From assembly GCA_027625915.1 (NCBI GenBank), contig JANTQA010000032.1:4774001-4838000 (forward strand): DNA of 64,000 nucleotides, read 5' to 3'. The translations under genes and the position numbers were made by a program. The notes beneath the pieces were generated by a model. The model saw only the letters and a program-made list of their open reading frames with translations, did not search any database and was not told the origin of the DNA. Positions 48,701 to 60,536 of this stretch are shown piece after piece. The DNA comes from Anaeramoeba flamelloides. Taxonomy: Eukaryota; Metamonada; Anaeramoebidae. Each line of letters begins with the position of its first letter. Position 1 is the stretch's first letter.

Positions 48701-51700
48701 CACATTAAAATGTATAATATATATAGATATATATATAAGGTATTTCCAAAAAATTGTTGAATTTTTTTTTACATTTCATAAAAAAATCATCTTTGTTAGT
48801 GGATTTGTTTGTTAATTGACAATAACAAATTTAATTTAAATATTAATACTGATTGAATCAATTATTATGGTATTTATTTCAAAATATCTTCGTTGAAATA
48901 TTTCCCAAAAATGAAAAATATAAATAACACTTTTTTTGAAGAAAACAATGCACGACCATTTTCAATAAAAAAATGGAAAAATGGCAAAGGGTAGAAAATG
49001 ATTTTTTTAAACAATAAAATATATTTATATGTTTTTACATTTGATTGGAAATTTTACCGAGATTAAAGAAGTTATGAAAATGATTTTTTCGATCAAAAAG
49101 AAAAAAATAAATAGCAATTTTCACCCCTTTTAAAAAATATCAGATATAATCGAGATTAGAAATTTTAATATATTTTATTTGTGCAATGTCTTACTAACAA
49201 AAAAAATTAATTATTACCAAGAACCGATAAACGGCAGTTAATGATTTTGGATATTTAAATAGTTTCATGAAAATTGAGTTGAATAAAGATATTTTAAAAT
49301 AAATTTGCCCCACTTTTTTGGAAATAGCTTGATTATTAAATATTTTGTGAGAATATTTCCTATATCAATATTCAAGTTTTGTTGTGTGGAACTAATACTG
49401 TATTATATCACAAAAGTCAAAGTCATTTTGCTATCCCTAAGATAATAAATTACTTTTATATTATCAATAATCTATTATCAAAAAAAAAATATTTGAAATT
49501 TTGATATAAAAAAATATCTTCGAACAAATTGCAAAATTAAATTATTTTTATAATTTTAAATCTGATTATTTTTTCCAAAAAATGAATATAAAAATCTTGT
49601 CATTTTCTTTCATATAAAAAAGTTATTCAAAAAATGAGAAATGTTACAAAAAAAAAAAAAAAAAAATTTTTATTTAGAAAGCAAACCTGTTCCAGGGAAA
49701 TAGCCATCACCATATTTATGAAAACTGCAAGTCATTACTCTATTTGTTTGATAAAAAGCTTCCTCAACACCATCTCCATGATGGATATCTATATCAATAT
49801 ACAATACCCTTTGATGATATTTTAATAATTCCAAAATTCCTAACACAATATCGTTAATATAGCAAAAGCCTGATGCTTCTTTACTTTTTGCATGATGTAA
49901 ACCACCTATTTAAGCATAGTAAAAATTCATAAAAAGTATTAGAAAAAAAAAAGAGAAATAATATTTTTATTTAGTTATGGGGTTTTGTTGGGAATAATTG
50001 ATTTTCTGAGTTTAAATAAAATTTGTTTCTATCAAAGGTGCCCAAATTTTTTTTTCAAATATCAATTATTTTTTATAATTGACCTTTGAAGAACCAATAA
50101 AACAATAAGTAGAATAATACACATTAGATAATAGTTGATATCTGTATGGAATTAAATCTCGTTAATTGATATATTTTCTTAAAAATTGAAAACCCAAAAT
50201 TATTGGAGAAAATTAATGAGAAAAACCAAAACAATGTATGTTTTGATCTTATTTTTGAATATCAAATAAAATTCCAATAAAAATCAATATTATTTTTCTC
50301 AAGAATCATTTTTATTGTTTTAGTAACATTAGAATAACATATTTTTACCTAGAGACAAAAAATCTTGTATTAAAAAAAAAAATTTGCAACAATTTACTTT
50401 TAAAAAAAAAATCCAAAAAAATAGAAAAAATGTGTAATAAATTTGAAAAAATGATTGAAATTTTTAAATTTTCAAAATAAATTTTTTCTTCTAATATCTA
50501 TTCAAACCACTTGGAACACTTGCAATTGATACATTACAACTGGGCTCCTTTGACTAGAAAATAGTTTATTTACCACATCACAATTTTTATTTTTAATTAA
50601 TTTCTTGAATGATAAAAAATCCTCTTTTTTTAACTTTCAATATTATTTAAATTTGTTTATTTTTTGAAAAAAAAATATGAAAAGTTTTTGTTTTTTTTAT
50701 TTTATTGGGGAAATGTAAATTAAAATCTAGTTGATGTTAGACTTTTTTTAATTCAAGAAATATAATGAAAATTTCTTAAATTTTCTTTTTATCTCTCAAA
50801 TTAAAAAAAAACGTAATTCTTTTTTCCAGAATTTAAAAGAATAGAGAAAAAATTTTGATTTTACTCAATTCTTTTGAATTCTGGAAAAGTGGGGTGATTT
50901 ACTACACTCGGTAGCACTTTTCTTATACTTAAATTTCCTTGAAGTTATTTAAGTGCAAAAACATAGATTCCCCAATTATTAATTAGCGAAGGTAATTTTG
51001 AACTATCGTTGTTGAAAATTAATTCATTCGTTTTTTTTTCTTTTAATTTGTTTTGAAATAATAATCTATCATTTTCATCAGACGAAAACAACAAGAAAAA
51101 AAAAAAAAAAATGAAATGTTTGATATCAATCATTAAGTACATAGATGCTAATAAATTAAAAAAAAGATAAAACAATTTTTTTTTTTTTCAATTTGGTTTT
51201 TTTATTAATCCGATAACTCTGCTTTCAAAACATTTTAATAAAGAATATTTTGAACTTATCAAAAATCAACTAATTTCCAAATGTGTCTTTGTATTTAAAC
51301 CAATAAAAATCTTTATTCAGAGCGAGTTAAAAAAAATTAAAAAATTGAAATTATAAATTAAGAAACATTTTTTGGGAATTTTTTTTTATACGGCCTATGT
51401 CCTTATAATCCAAATTTTTTATTCATAAATTTGGAATTTTGTTGTGACTTAAATTTGGTTGAAAAGTTTTTACCTTAAAAATGGTTCTGACTGTTACTGA
51501 TAAACTTCATTTTTAATTCTCCGTTCATAAAATTAGTCAAATAAAAAAACCTGCCATCCCCTATGTCAAACATTTATCGTGCCTGGTATGATGGTATACA
51601 TTTCAACAAGAGAGGAAAATTTAATTAATTTTACTCAACGATCTTCATCTCACTTAAATTACAGGTATAGTATTGGGAAAAATCCTGGACATGAAAATAA

Positions 51701-53303
51701 TCTTTACAAGATTTTTAATTGTTAATATTAGGGAAATTGTTGTGTAATTTCTTTTATTTGAAATCAAATCCTTTTTATAAATAACCAAAAAAAATTCTTA
51801 TGGACTCAGTAATAAACCCACCCAAATAAAGTTCATTAAAGTGAGGTATCATCTAGGATACTCATTTAACTGTTTGATCAAACAAGTAGATCTACCAATT
51901 TTGAAAAAAAAATTGAGTTTTATTGAGGTTTACTATGGATTTGGACAATCATGATTTTTATTCTTATTTTTGGTTGATTGAATACAGTCAGTTCCATTTT
52001 TAAGACACAAACTTTTCAACCAAATTTAATTAACAAAAAAATCTCAAATTACGCTAATAAAAAAAGTTTTTTTATAACATGTTATACACGTGTTGTAATG
52101 GTGTTATAAACGTTTAAAATATTATAAAATTTTATAATAACAACTTTGATAACATAAATGTTTGTTATAAAATGTGTTATAAAATTTGTAACATGTTATA
52201 AGCCTGTTATAAGAATATTTTTTCAAAAAATAATGAAAAAATCATCATATAAAAGGAAATTTTGTTATCAAAATGTTATATAGATGTTATAAAAAAAGTT
52301 TTTTGAACCCACATAATAAAAAAACCAAATATAAAAAAGAATTAAAAGATATTTTTTATCTTGGGATTTGGTTAGAAAAAAACACACATCTTGAATATAA
52401 TTTCAAAAAAGTAGAAAAGTCCTTGGAAACACTTAATCGATTGTTTCAACAAAATAAACTCAACAATGGAGTCAAAATAACTTCTTTCAAAGCTCTCATT
52501 TTAAGTCAACTTTATTATGGTCTTGAAATATTTGACTTGAAACAAAATGATTTTGAAAGAATTGATAGATTTATCAATAAATCAGTCACAAATTTCTTAC
52601 AAATTAATATCCATTCACCTCGATTAATTTATAAAACTGAAGCAAAAATTGATCTCGCTAGATTAAAAAGTATACCGAAGAAAATATAAATTGATTGAAA
52701 AATTAGATTTCTTAAATTTAAAAAAATTAAAAACAATACTAAATTTTCGAAAATTGGAAAATGAAAATATTAATTGGCACACTAAGGGATTAAAATTATT
52801 AGATTTAGAATTAAAAGTTTTTCGATTAACCGAATTGGAAAATTCACCTAGTTGGAAAGTTCAACAATATCTAAAAATTATAAAACAACAAAATTGCAAT
52901 TTCAAACAACAAAAATATTTAAACTGGAAAGCTTCAAAAAACAATTCTAAAATTTCGAAATTTTACTAATTGTTTAAATAGGTACTCTTATGTAACAAGT
53001 AAAAAATAAAAATAAAAAATTGTGATTTATGTAAAGAAAAGTTAAATATTGATATCATTGAAGATTTCGATCATTTTTTATGGGACTGTCCGGCCTATAA
53101 AATAAATCGAAAAACCTGGATATCTGAATTTTTTGAAAAAATAAAAATTAATAATATCTCCGATATTATTAATAAAAAGAATTCATCATATATATTATCA
53201 TTAGTAAGTGATAATAAAATTTGTGATTCTTTAACAAAATTTCTAAAAAAAAGTTTAGAAATTAGGGCACACAGGAGAAAAGCAATTTTCTCTCTTCAAA
53301 AAT

Positions 53304-53335
<32 letters not shown>

Positions 53336-55173
53336 TTTTTATGTAGGTTAAGGCACAAAATTTGTAATTTTTTTTATACATGATTTATTTATCTAGAATC
53401 GCGAATTTTGTTCATTAATATGGAATTTTTGTTGTCCCTTAATTTTTGTTCAAAGTTTGTCCCTTAAAAGTGAAATTGTCTGTATTATTTAGAACGAGTG
53501 TAATGTCATTAATCATCATTCGAAAAACGACATAGTTATAATTTAAATAATTTGTTTAGTTATAAAATAGGATTTGATTTTAAATAAAAGCAATGAAAAA
53601 ACAATATTCCTAATATTATCAATTAAAAATCTTGTACGGCCTTATTTTTATGTCCAGGGATTTTTTTCCTACTACTGATAAATTCAAAAAAATATTTTCA
53701 AGTTTTTTGGTTCAATTTCCATTTTGTTATATTTTTTATTCAGGTTAGAATAAAAATGGATACAGTATTTTATTGGTTTAAATGTTTAGAAACATTGTAA
53801 AATGGGTTAACCTTCGAAATACTCTTTGTAAAGAACTGTTTTGAAAGTTGAGTTAATGTGATTTCAAAAAAGGAAATCGAACTAAAAAGTTTTTTGCCTT
53901 TATTTGAAGTTATCGGTATACCTTAAAAAAAATCTTTTTTTTGAGAGTTGGCACTTTTTTTTGTAGAGTTTCAAAGTTACCACGAGATTAATTATTTTAA
54001 TTTTTTACTACAAGACTGTGGTATCAATAAAATTCTTGAGGTTTATTCAACAATTTATGAGCAATGTAAATAATGTAATTTCAATGAATGTTCAGGAGTA
54101 ATGATTATCTGCCTCTCATTTTGTTTTTAATTTTGTTGTCGAAAATTAAGACCAATTGTCTCATTGTTGATATATTTTTGAAAATATTTTGAACACAAAA
54201 AGAAATTCAAAACAAAAAAGTAAAACACAACTCACTCAAAATAATAACTGTTGACTCTTAAAAGAAAAATTAGTATGTTTTGGTGTTTTTCTTTTCGAAA
54301 AAATAGAAAAAAAAACAAAAACAAAAAAAAAATCCAAAAGATCAAAATTTTAATAGTTCTCTCTAATTCAATAGTAACAAAAGAACAAACACTTTTCTTT
54401 TTGTAAATTTAAAAATCTTTGTTTAAAAAATAGTTCGAAAGTTCTTCCCCTCACATGGTTTACATCCCAAATAGTTTAATAAAAGGTCTTTTGAAATAAT
54501 TTATTTTTTTATTTACTTGATGAATTGTAAAACGAGAAGATTTTAGAATTGGCCCTTATTTTTTGGATCTTAATCATTTCAATAATCCCAAACAGTCAAA
54601 TAAAAGTCTCTTAAATACTGAGAAGTTTCCAAAAAAATGGAAAATGGAAAGTAAAGTCCTTCAAAATTGAAAAAGAAAATAAAAAAGAAAACTAAAAAGA
54701 AGATGAAAAAGAAAACAAAAAAGAAAACAAAAAAAATACAATAAAAAGACAAAAAAAAGGAGGAAATATATACCAGTCCAATTAATTGCAATGTCTGTTT
54801 CACCATAATTCAATTTTCTTGCTCCGTCTATCGATCCACCAGCAGAAATCTGACTAAATTCAAAGAATCCATCGAAAATGGGTGTATCTTCGCCAATATT
54901 GAATTGATCTAACATATCAAAGAATTCATCCTTGTTGTCTGGTGTGATGTGTTCAAGAAATTTGAGGTATTCCTCTGAATGGAATTGGCAAAGCTCTTTT
55001 CTTGTTGACTTATTAATGGGGCAGATATCCATTTTGGAATGGAGCCCGTACCCAGTAATTAAATTATGAGTCAGTCGAATTCTTTTTGGCTTCATGGGGT
55101 GCTCTCCTCCGTAATTAAATCGCCCAATACCAGAGTCATAAAAGTATGAAACACGTTTTTTAATTGTAGACAT
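45754..55173 (-). CDS. RPD3: Class I histone deacetylase with long basic tail, three exons
   Basis: Exons in transcript order: 55173-54774, 49905-49687, 47324-45754; 729 residues, both junctions in phase 1. The enzyme removes acetyl groups from histone lysines with a catalytic zinc, in nuclear co-repressor complexes. The start [19 protein letters not shown] and [15 protein letters not shown] match HDAC1/RPD3. Catalytic parts are complete: GGLHHAK (His137, His138), [24 protein letters not shown] (zinc ligands Asp173 and His175), [12 protein letters not shown] (Asp262, third ligand), [14 protein letters not shown] (Tyr301). The domain ends near 380. The tail of about 350 residues is unusual: an acidic patch ([14 protein letters not shown]), an Asn-rich stretch, then a Lys/Gln-rich block ([17 protein letters not shown]...) and [14 protein letters not shown]. 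Introns are 4,868 and 2,362 bp and carry repeats. Confidence 0.92.
47700..48292. repeat. Family F repeat, copy 2
   Basis: Matches 10770-11388 in the same orientation, including TTCAAAGTTGCAAAATAT, GTTGCTAAAAAAATTGG and the end TCTAGGGTGACATTAATCCC. In deacetylase intron 2. Confidence 0.62.
48738..49329. mobile_element. Family C MITE, copy 2, about 592 bp
   Basis: Ends AGGTATTTCCAAAAAATTGT and AGCTATTTCCAAAAAAGTGG (read inward). TA at 48736-48737; the right flank has decayed to TG. Homologous to copy 1 from end to end. In deacetylase intron 2, inserted at the edge of a TA-rich run. Confidence 0.87.
50017..50566. mobile_element. Family G MITE, copy 3
   Basis: Left end AAAATTTGTTTCTATCAAAG, right end AAACTATTTTCTAGTCAAAG (read inward); interior as in copies 1 and 2 (TAGTTGATATC, TTTTCTTAAAAATTGAAAAC). 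It begins about 110 bp from the acceptor of deacetylase exon 2. Confidence 0.75.
50821..50889. repeat. Hairpin of family O ends
   Basis: TTTTTCCAGAATTTAAAAGA at 50821 and CTCAATTCTTTTGAATTCTG at 50864-50883 form inverted arms of about 26 bp around an 18-bp loop. The same end sequence, TTTTCCAGAAT.CAAAAGAAT, occurs at 7290 and, inverted, near 44020. Confidence 0.55.
51437..51494. mobile_element. Family A MITE, right half only
   Basis: AAATTTGGTTGAAAAG, then CCTTAAAAATGGTTCTGACTG correspond to a family A right arm. No matching left arm is seen upstream. A degraded solo end. Confidence 0.55.
52072..52293. repeat. Cluster of TGTTATAA / TTATAACA words
   Basis: About a dozen occurrences of GTTATAA, TGTTATA or their complements within 220 bp, in both orientations and at irregular spacing. 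It lies between the left arm of family A copy 4 and the LINE coding remnant and is not seen elsewhere in the window. Confidence 0.6.
52273..53331 (+). mobile_element. LINE fragment: end of reverse transcriptase, CCHC finger and poly-A
   Basis: Three coding pieces in order. 52273-52689: [16 protein letters not shown] then [20 protein letters not shown], the region following the reverse-transcriptase palm. 52691-52969: [20 protein letters not shown]. 53021-53305: CDLCKEKLN...[15 protein letters not shown], a Cys-Cys-His-Cys motif typical of LINE C-termini, ending in TAA. A poly-A run follows at once (53303-53331), marking the true 3' end. The frame changes after 52689, and in-frame stops separate the second and third pieces. 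It is 5'-truncated and inactive. It lies in deacetylase intron 1, antisense to that gene. Confidence 0.82.
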
Positions 55174-56875
55174 GTCAGACTAGTTTTGTTCAAGTATCAC
55201 TTTTTGATTGTGCTTTGATATTATTTATTATAATGAGAGAAATATTTTGAGAGTTTGAAATAAAAAATATTAATAAATTGGTCTCATAAAAAAAAAATTG
55301 ATTTTTCAGTTAATTGAATTAAAAAGATTTTCAATAAAATAAAAGGTTTTGAAATTCAGAGAAACGAAATGTGTCATGGTATATAATTTGTTTGAGTGAA
55401 TATCCATTGTAACATTTGAAAAAAAGAAAAAAAATGTTCATTTGGGTTAACACAGAAGAACAAAATTAATTAGCACCAGAATCGAAAAGAAAGGATAATT
55501 TAAAAAAAAATAAATTAAAAAATACGGAATTAAACAAAGAAATAAAGGGAATTTAAGCCAAAAAAGAAAGTTAAGAATTTTTTTTTTAAATGAAGAAAGG
55601 AAAAAGTTACATTAAAGTTTTTTTAAAATGGTTTGGAAAAATAAAAAGTGATTTTTTTTTTGTAAAGTCTTGGGAAGAGCAAACTAAAAAAAAAAATCTT
55701 GCAGAAAATTTGTTAATAAAAAATTTTTAAAAAGCTAAAAAGTAAAAAAAAATAAATGCAAAAAATGATTTTTTTTCTGGAAATTTAAACCAAATTTTCA
55801 AATTCTAATTTAAAATTATTACTTTTAGAGATGAAAATTGATGTCGAGATTTATTTTCAGGCCATAAATTTCAAAATAGAAAGATTAATTTTAAAAGAAA
55901 GTTCAGGAATACTTCTTGGGGTAATTACTTGTTTTATTTCGGGATATGGTTCTGTTTGTGAGAATAAATAATTTAAGATTTTTATTTTTTTATTATTGTT
56001 GAAGAGAGGTGGCTCAAAAGAATTACCCAGTGTTTATCAGAAACTCTAAATTTCAAATAATTCAAAATTTTTTTTAATTTTTTACCTCGATCAGTTATTG
56101 AAGAATTTTTTTTCAATAAAACTATTCAAGTGTTATTGGTTTTCATTTTCAAGACAGTTTAAAAAGGTCTTTGCTCAATTTTTTTAATGAATTTCATCTT
56201 CAAAACAACCAAAAATCTTCAATAGTGTTATTTTTCGGGCTTTTAAAAAAATTTTTGCTCAAGGCAATAGAAAAATAAATCTGATAATTTATTCTTGTTT
56301 TTATCAATCTAAAATTCAGAATTTAAACTCAAAACAATTTTTTCAATAAATAAAACAAAAAAGTGATTATTTCAAAATAATAGTTTAATGCACTCCTTAA
56401 AAGTACTTATATTTTATTTTAACTTCTCTTAATCAGAACCTTTGTATGGTTCTTTAATTCAAACAAATTAGATGAATATTCTTGAGAATGAAAAATCAAA
56501 ATATCCACAGCTTTGGCTATTTAATAAATAAGTATTCCATTGAGTTAATCTTAATTTGTGTTTAATAATTAAAACAACTTTTTTTTCATGATTTTTTGAT
56601 TGTAATTTCTTTCAACTGTTAATAAGTCTGGATTTTAGAAAAAAAACTAAAAACATATAAAAAATTTTTTATTTTTGAACAATTTCATTTTTTATACTCT
56701 ACAATATTTTTATTATTGCAAAGTGTTAATTTAATACCACATATCAACAAACAAGTGTTGATCAGAGAAAAGAAAATTACCGTTCAGTGTAGAATTTCAT
56801 TCATGGGAAAGCTTGAATGTGTTCAAAGACTCCTGTAAACTTTCGAAATTCTTCATAGATATTTGTAGACTATTA
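55174..56875. other. Upstream region of the deacetylase gene, nothing recognised
   Basis: AT-rich with poly-A and poly-T runs. No reading frame or repeat family recognised. The deacetylase promoter must lie in its first part. Confidence 0.5.
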
Positions 56876-57407
56876 AACCCCAATTCGAAATTTTTAACAC
56901 ACCAAAATTCGATTTGTGAAAAAAAAAACTTATTTAATCACTTCTCGAAGATTTACTAAATTAGAACCATTCACTAATTGAAATGTTAACACCTTTTTAT
57001 AAATTAAAATACTCACAAAACAAAAAATAAATAATTATCAATACAAATAAATCATGGGTGTGTTAAAAATTTTGGAGAGAGCAAAACAAAAAAATAACTT
57101 GATAAATTTGTTTAAATTCTATTAGGAATATTGATCTATCAAAAGGTTAGATACTACCAACTAATTTTATTTGAGTTCTTCTATTTGGAACAACTCAACT
57201 TTAATATAATATCAAACCTTGTAGAAAAATTTTGATCCAACGAAGCAAATTACGTAATTCAAACAATGAAATGAAAACAAAAACTAAAAGATGAAAAAAT
57301 GATTTTCATATTTTACAAAAATCAAAATTATCTTCAATTTCAATGAAATTGTATTGTTGTGATTGTTTGGAACGTTTTAGGTGTGTGGAAAATTTTGAAT
57401 TTTAGTT
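56876..57407. mobile_element. Family B MITE, copy 4, full length 532 bp
   Basis: Ends AACCCCAATTCGAAATTTTT and AACTAAAATTCAAAATTTTC (read inward), both continuing into .ACACACC, with TA at 56874-56875 and 57408-57409. Interior blocks such as CAAATTACGTAATT and AACCTT...AAAAATTT follow copy 3. Its length is within 1 bp of copy 3. Confidence 0.83.
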
Positions 57408-57461
57408 TAGTTTTCTCCCCGAAAGTCCTATACATCATTTGAACATAAAAAATCTATAAGA

Positions 57462-57466
<5 letters not shown>

Positions 57467-57498
<32 letters not shown>
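57467..57498. repeat. (TA)n microsatellite
   Basis: About 16 TA units. A second (TA)n tract lies at 58104-58141. Confidence 0.9.
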
Positions 57499-57499
<1 letters not shown>

Positions 57500-57529
57500 G
57501 ATATTGGTTTCTTATCGATTTTTTATGTT

Positions 57530-58075
57530 CAAACTTTGTTTCTGTTATTGGGGATCAAAGTCTTTTTCCAAATAGTCATTATTTTTTATTGTTTACAGGG
57601 GTCTTTGAACAAAGTGAAAATAATTAAGAATAATTTAGAATGGGAAATATTTATATATATAGTTGATATCCATAGGAAGTTAATCTTATAATTGATTAAT
57701 ATATTTTCTTAAAAATTGAAAAACTCAAATTATTAGGAATCTATTGAGAAAAACAATATTATTCATTTTGATCTCAAATTAAAGATCAAATAAAATTCCA
57801 ATAATAATCAAGATTATTTTACTTTGTCATTTTTACACTCTTTCAATAACATTGTAAAAATACATTTTTACTTTTGGACTATAGATCTTGAAATAAAATA
57901 AATTTTACATATCAATTCTCTTATCAAAAAAAAAAAAAAAAAGCAAAATACAAAAAAATTTTTTCAATCTACAAATTTCCAAAATTAACTTTTTTATTTT
58001 AATATCTATTCAAATCCTTAAAATATATGTAATTGATACCTTTCAACCAGGTCCTTTTAATAAAAAATCCTTTAT
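57530..58075. mobile_element. Family G MITE, copy 4, degraded
   Basis: Interior words match copies 1-3 (TAGTTGATATCCATAGGAAG, TTTTCTTAAAAATTGAAAAA, CATTTTGATCTC). Ends are damaged. It lies between the two (TA)n tracts. Confidence 0.65.
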
Positions 58076-58100
58076 TATTGCATTCTCCTTTTGTTAGAAT

Positions 58101-58103
<3 letters not shown>

Positions 58104-58141
<38 letters not shown>
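58104..58141. repeat. (TA)n microsatellite
   Basis: About 19 TA units just after family G copy 4. Confidence 0.9.
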
Positions 58142-58145
<4 letters not shown>

Positions 58146-60392
58146 CTCTTAGAACCATAAGTATACTAATTGCCTTCAAAATTTAATTTTAATTTATTTG
58201 GTTATCAAAGGATTATAAGATATATAATTTATGAAAAAATATCTTTGAAAGAAAAATTTATAATTAAAAATTATATAGGAGCATACATTAAAAAATTAAC
58301 TTGATAAAAAAACTTCAACTTTTGAAAATTTTAATGTTAATTGTGATTTTATTATTTTTCCATTAAAAATTTGTCAAAAAAAAATTATTTTTTTTTTTTG
58401 AAAAGTTTGTCTCTACATAAAAAAAGTCTTATTTTTAATGACTAAAACACATCATACTTTACTGGAAATTTTTTTGGTGGCCCATTGCACACCAATATTG
58501 CCAAATATGATTTATTAAAGAATTTATTCAATACAAAAGATATTTTGACATCATGTCAAAAATTTGTTTTATCTATTGATTACCATCCAATAGGAATAAA
58601 TATATATATACTATATATTTAATTTTTATTGATTTAATAATAAAAAAAAAATAAAAATTAAACTTCAAAAAAAATAATATTTTGTTATTTGGTAAAATTT
58701 GGAAAATTTTTTCAAAAATTAAACGATTTGGCTAATTGTTCTAGTCAGATTAATAATAGATTTTTTTTTAATTTTTTTACTATTTTTTAATTGTTGACTT
58801 TTTAAAATATAGATATAAAATAAACAATATTATTGAATAAGAGACATTATATATCAGAAATTTATTTTCCAAGATCTGAATTAATTTTGATTAAAAAGTT
58901 CAAATTTTATAAATATATTTTTCAAATTTAAACAAATAACAAAATTCAAAAAAAAAATTCTCTGGTTTTGAAGATTCTTTTATTATATTTGGATAAAAGT
59001 AAAAAGTTATTTTTTATTTATTTTTTAAATTTAGGGTTGATTACTTTAGATATACAAAAAAAAAATACTTGTTTAATTCCAATGTAATTATAAAATTATT
59101 TTCAAATTTTTTTTTTTTTTTCCAATTATTTTCTATAGGTTAAATTAAAGTTTTAGAAAATTATTTTTATTAAATTTTTAATTTTTTCCTACAGAAATGA
59201 ATTTCTTTTTTTTACTTGATTCAATATTTATTGAAATTTTATCGAAAAAAAAATAAAAATTTCTCCGTAATATATTGTTTTATTTATGATTTATTTATCA
59301 TTAAATTAACAACATTGTTTTATATGATGATGATTATTAATATAGGAATGTATTGAATTTTGAATTATTATTATTATTATAAAAATTTTTAATTTATAAA
59401 ATAAAAATAAAATAAAAATCTTTAAAGTAAAATGAAAAAATGAATAATTATTAATTTTTTTTTTAAATATCAACTAAAAATACAATAACATAACTACTTT
59501 ATCTATGAACTATTTTGGGTTTTAACATAATTAAAATCTATTTTCAAGATAAATAAGAAAAAAAAATATTATTAAATCAATATTCTTTTACATATAATAT
59601 TTTAAACTATATGAAATGAAGGCAAATCTCGGGGATGTTAAGGGAAATATATCATGTACAAAAAGTCAAAAAAATATTTTCATAAAAAAATGAAGAATTC
59701 AGACAAAATTATCAAAAAAATTTAGAGTTCTTTTAATTAATTTATGTAGTTCAAAATCTAAATTATTTTTTTTTTTATTTGATAATTATATCAAAAAAAG
59801 AATTTTTCTGATGACCAATGATAGATTGACAAATGATTTTCTCAAATGTTGAGAAAATATTATTTTGAATAATTTGTACCAAAAAAAATAATAAAAATAT
59901 AGAAAATATTTTTTTTTATTTAAAGGAAGGAAAAAATAAAAAAAAATTTTCCAAACCAAGTAAATTATGTTTTAGTTTGGTGTTTCTATTCAACGGAGAG
60001 TTGGAAAAGTAATTATTCGTAAAATTCCAAGATATTTTTCTTTGATGTCTGGATTCTGGCACTTTTTTTTGTGATTTTTGATATAAATGATTTGAGAGAG
60101 TTTGTAGTTTTGATTAAAAAATTTACTTTTTCAGAATTTGAGATATGTATTTTTTCATTTAAATTTAAAGCCCAGAGTTAAATAATGTTTTTTGTTTCTT
60201 TGATCATTTTTACTTTTTACTAAAAGCTTAAAATTGGGATAATTTATATAATTATAAATCTTAAACTCTTTTTTAGATAAGGTGGGTATATTTTTAATTA
60301 ATAAATAGAACATATTCTTGAGTTATGTTCAATATTCTTCTCAAAATGAAATTTTCAATTTTTAGATCTGATAATTTTTTCTAATTTAATAA

Positions 60393-60424
<32 letters not shown>

Positions 60425-60536
60425 TTTGAAGATTCTTCTTAATTTTCAAAAAAATTAGTTTCTGAGCACATTAAATTATTACAAAATCAATTCCTAATAA
60501 ATTATTTTTAAATATTTTTCAGAATAACAGTTGAGG
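58142..60536. other. 2.4-kb intergenic region, nothing recognised
   Basis: Extremely AT-rich, with a poly-T run of about 30 bases near 60390-60419. No frame or repeat family identified. Confidence 0.5.

Larger units (their letters stand above)
51985..53482. mobile_element. Family A MITE, copy 4, split by a LINE fragment
   Basis: Left end CAGTCAGTTCCATTTTTAAG after TA (51983-51984). Right end CAGACAATTTCACTTTTAAG (read inward) before TA (53483-53484). Between them lie about 1.25 kb of TGTTATAA-rich DNA and LINE sequence ending in poly-A. The arms have diverged more than in copies 1-3, so this is an older copy later hit by the LINE. In deacetylase intron 1. Confidence 0.75.

Noticed and set aside
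49634-49825. Plus-strand frame opposite deacetylase exon 2
   Set aside because: Antisense shadow; the minus strand encodes the conserved [10 protein letters not shown] region.
54579-54806. Minus-strand 75-codon frame overlapping deacetylase exon 1
   Set aside because: Mostly intron 1 sequence; a T-rich tract translated as Phe/Leu.
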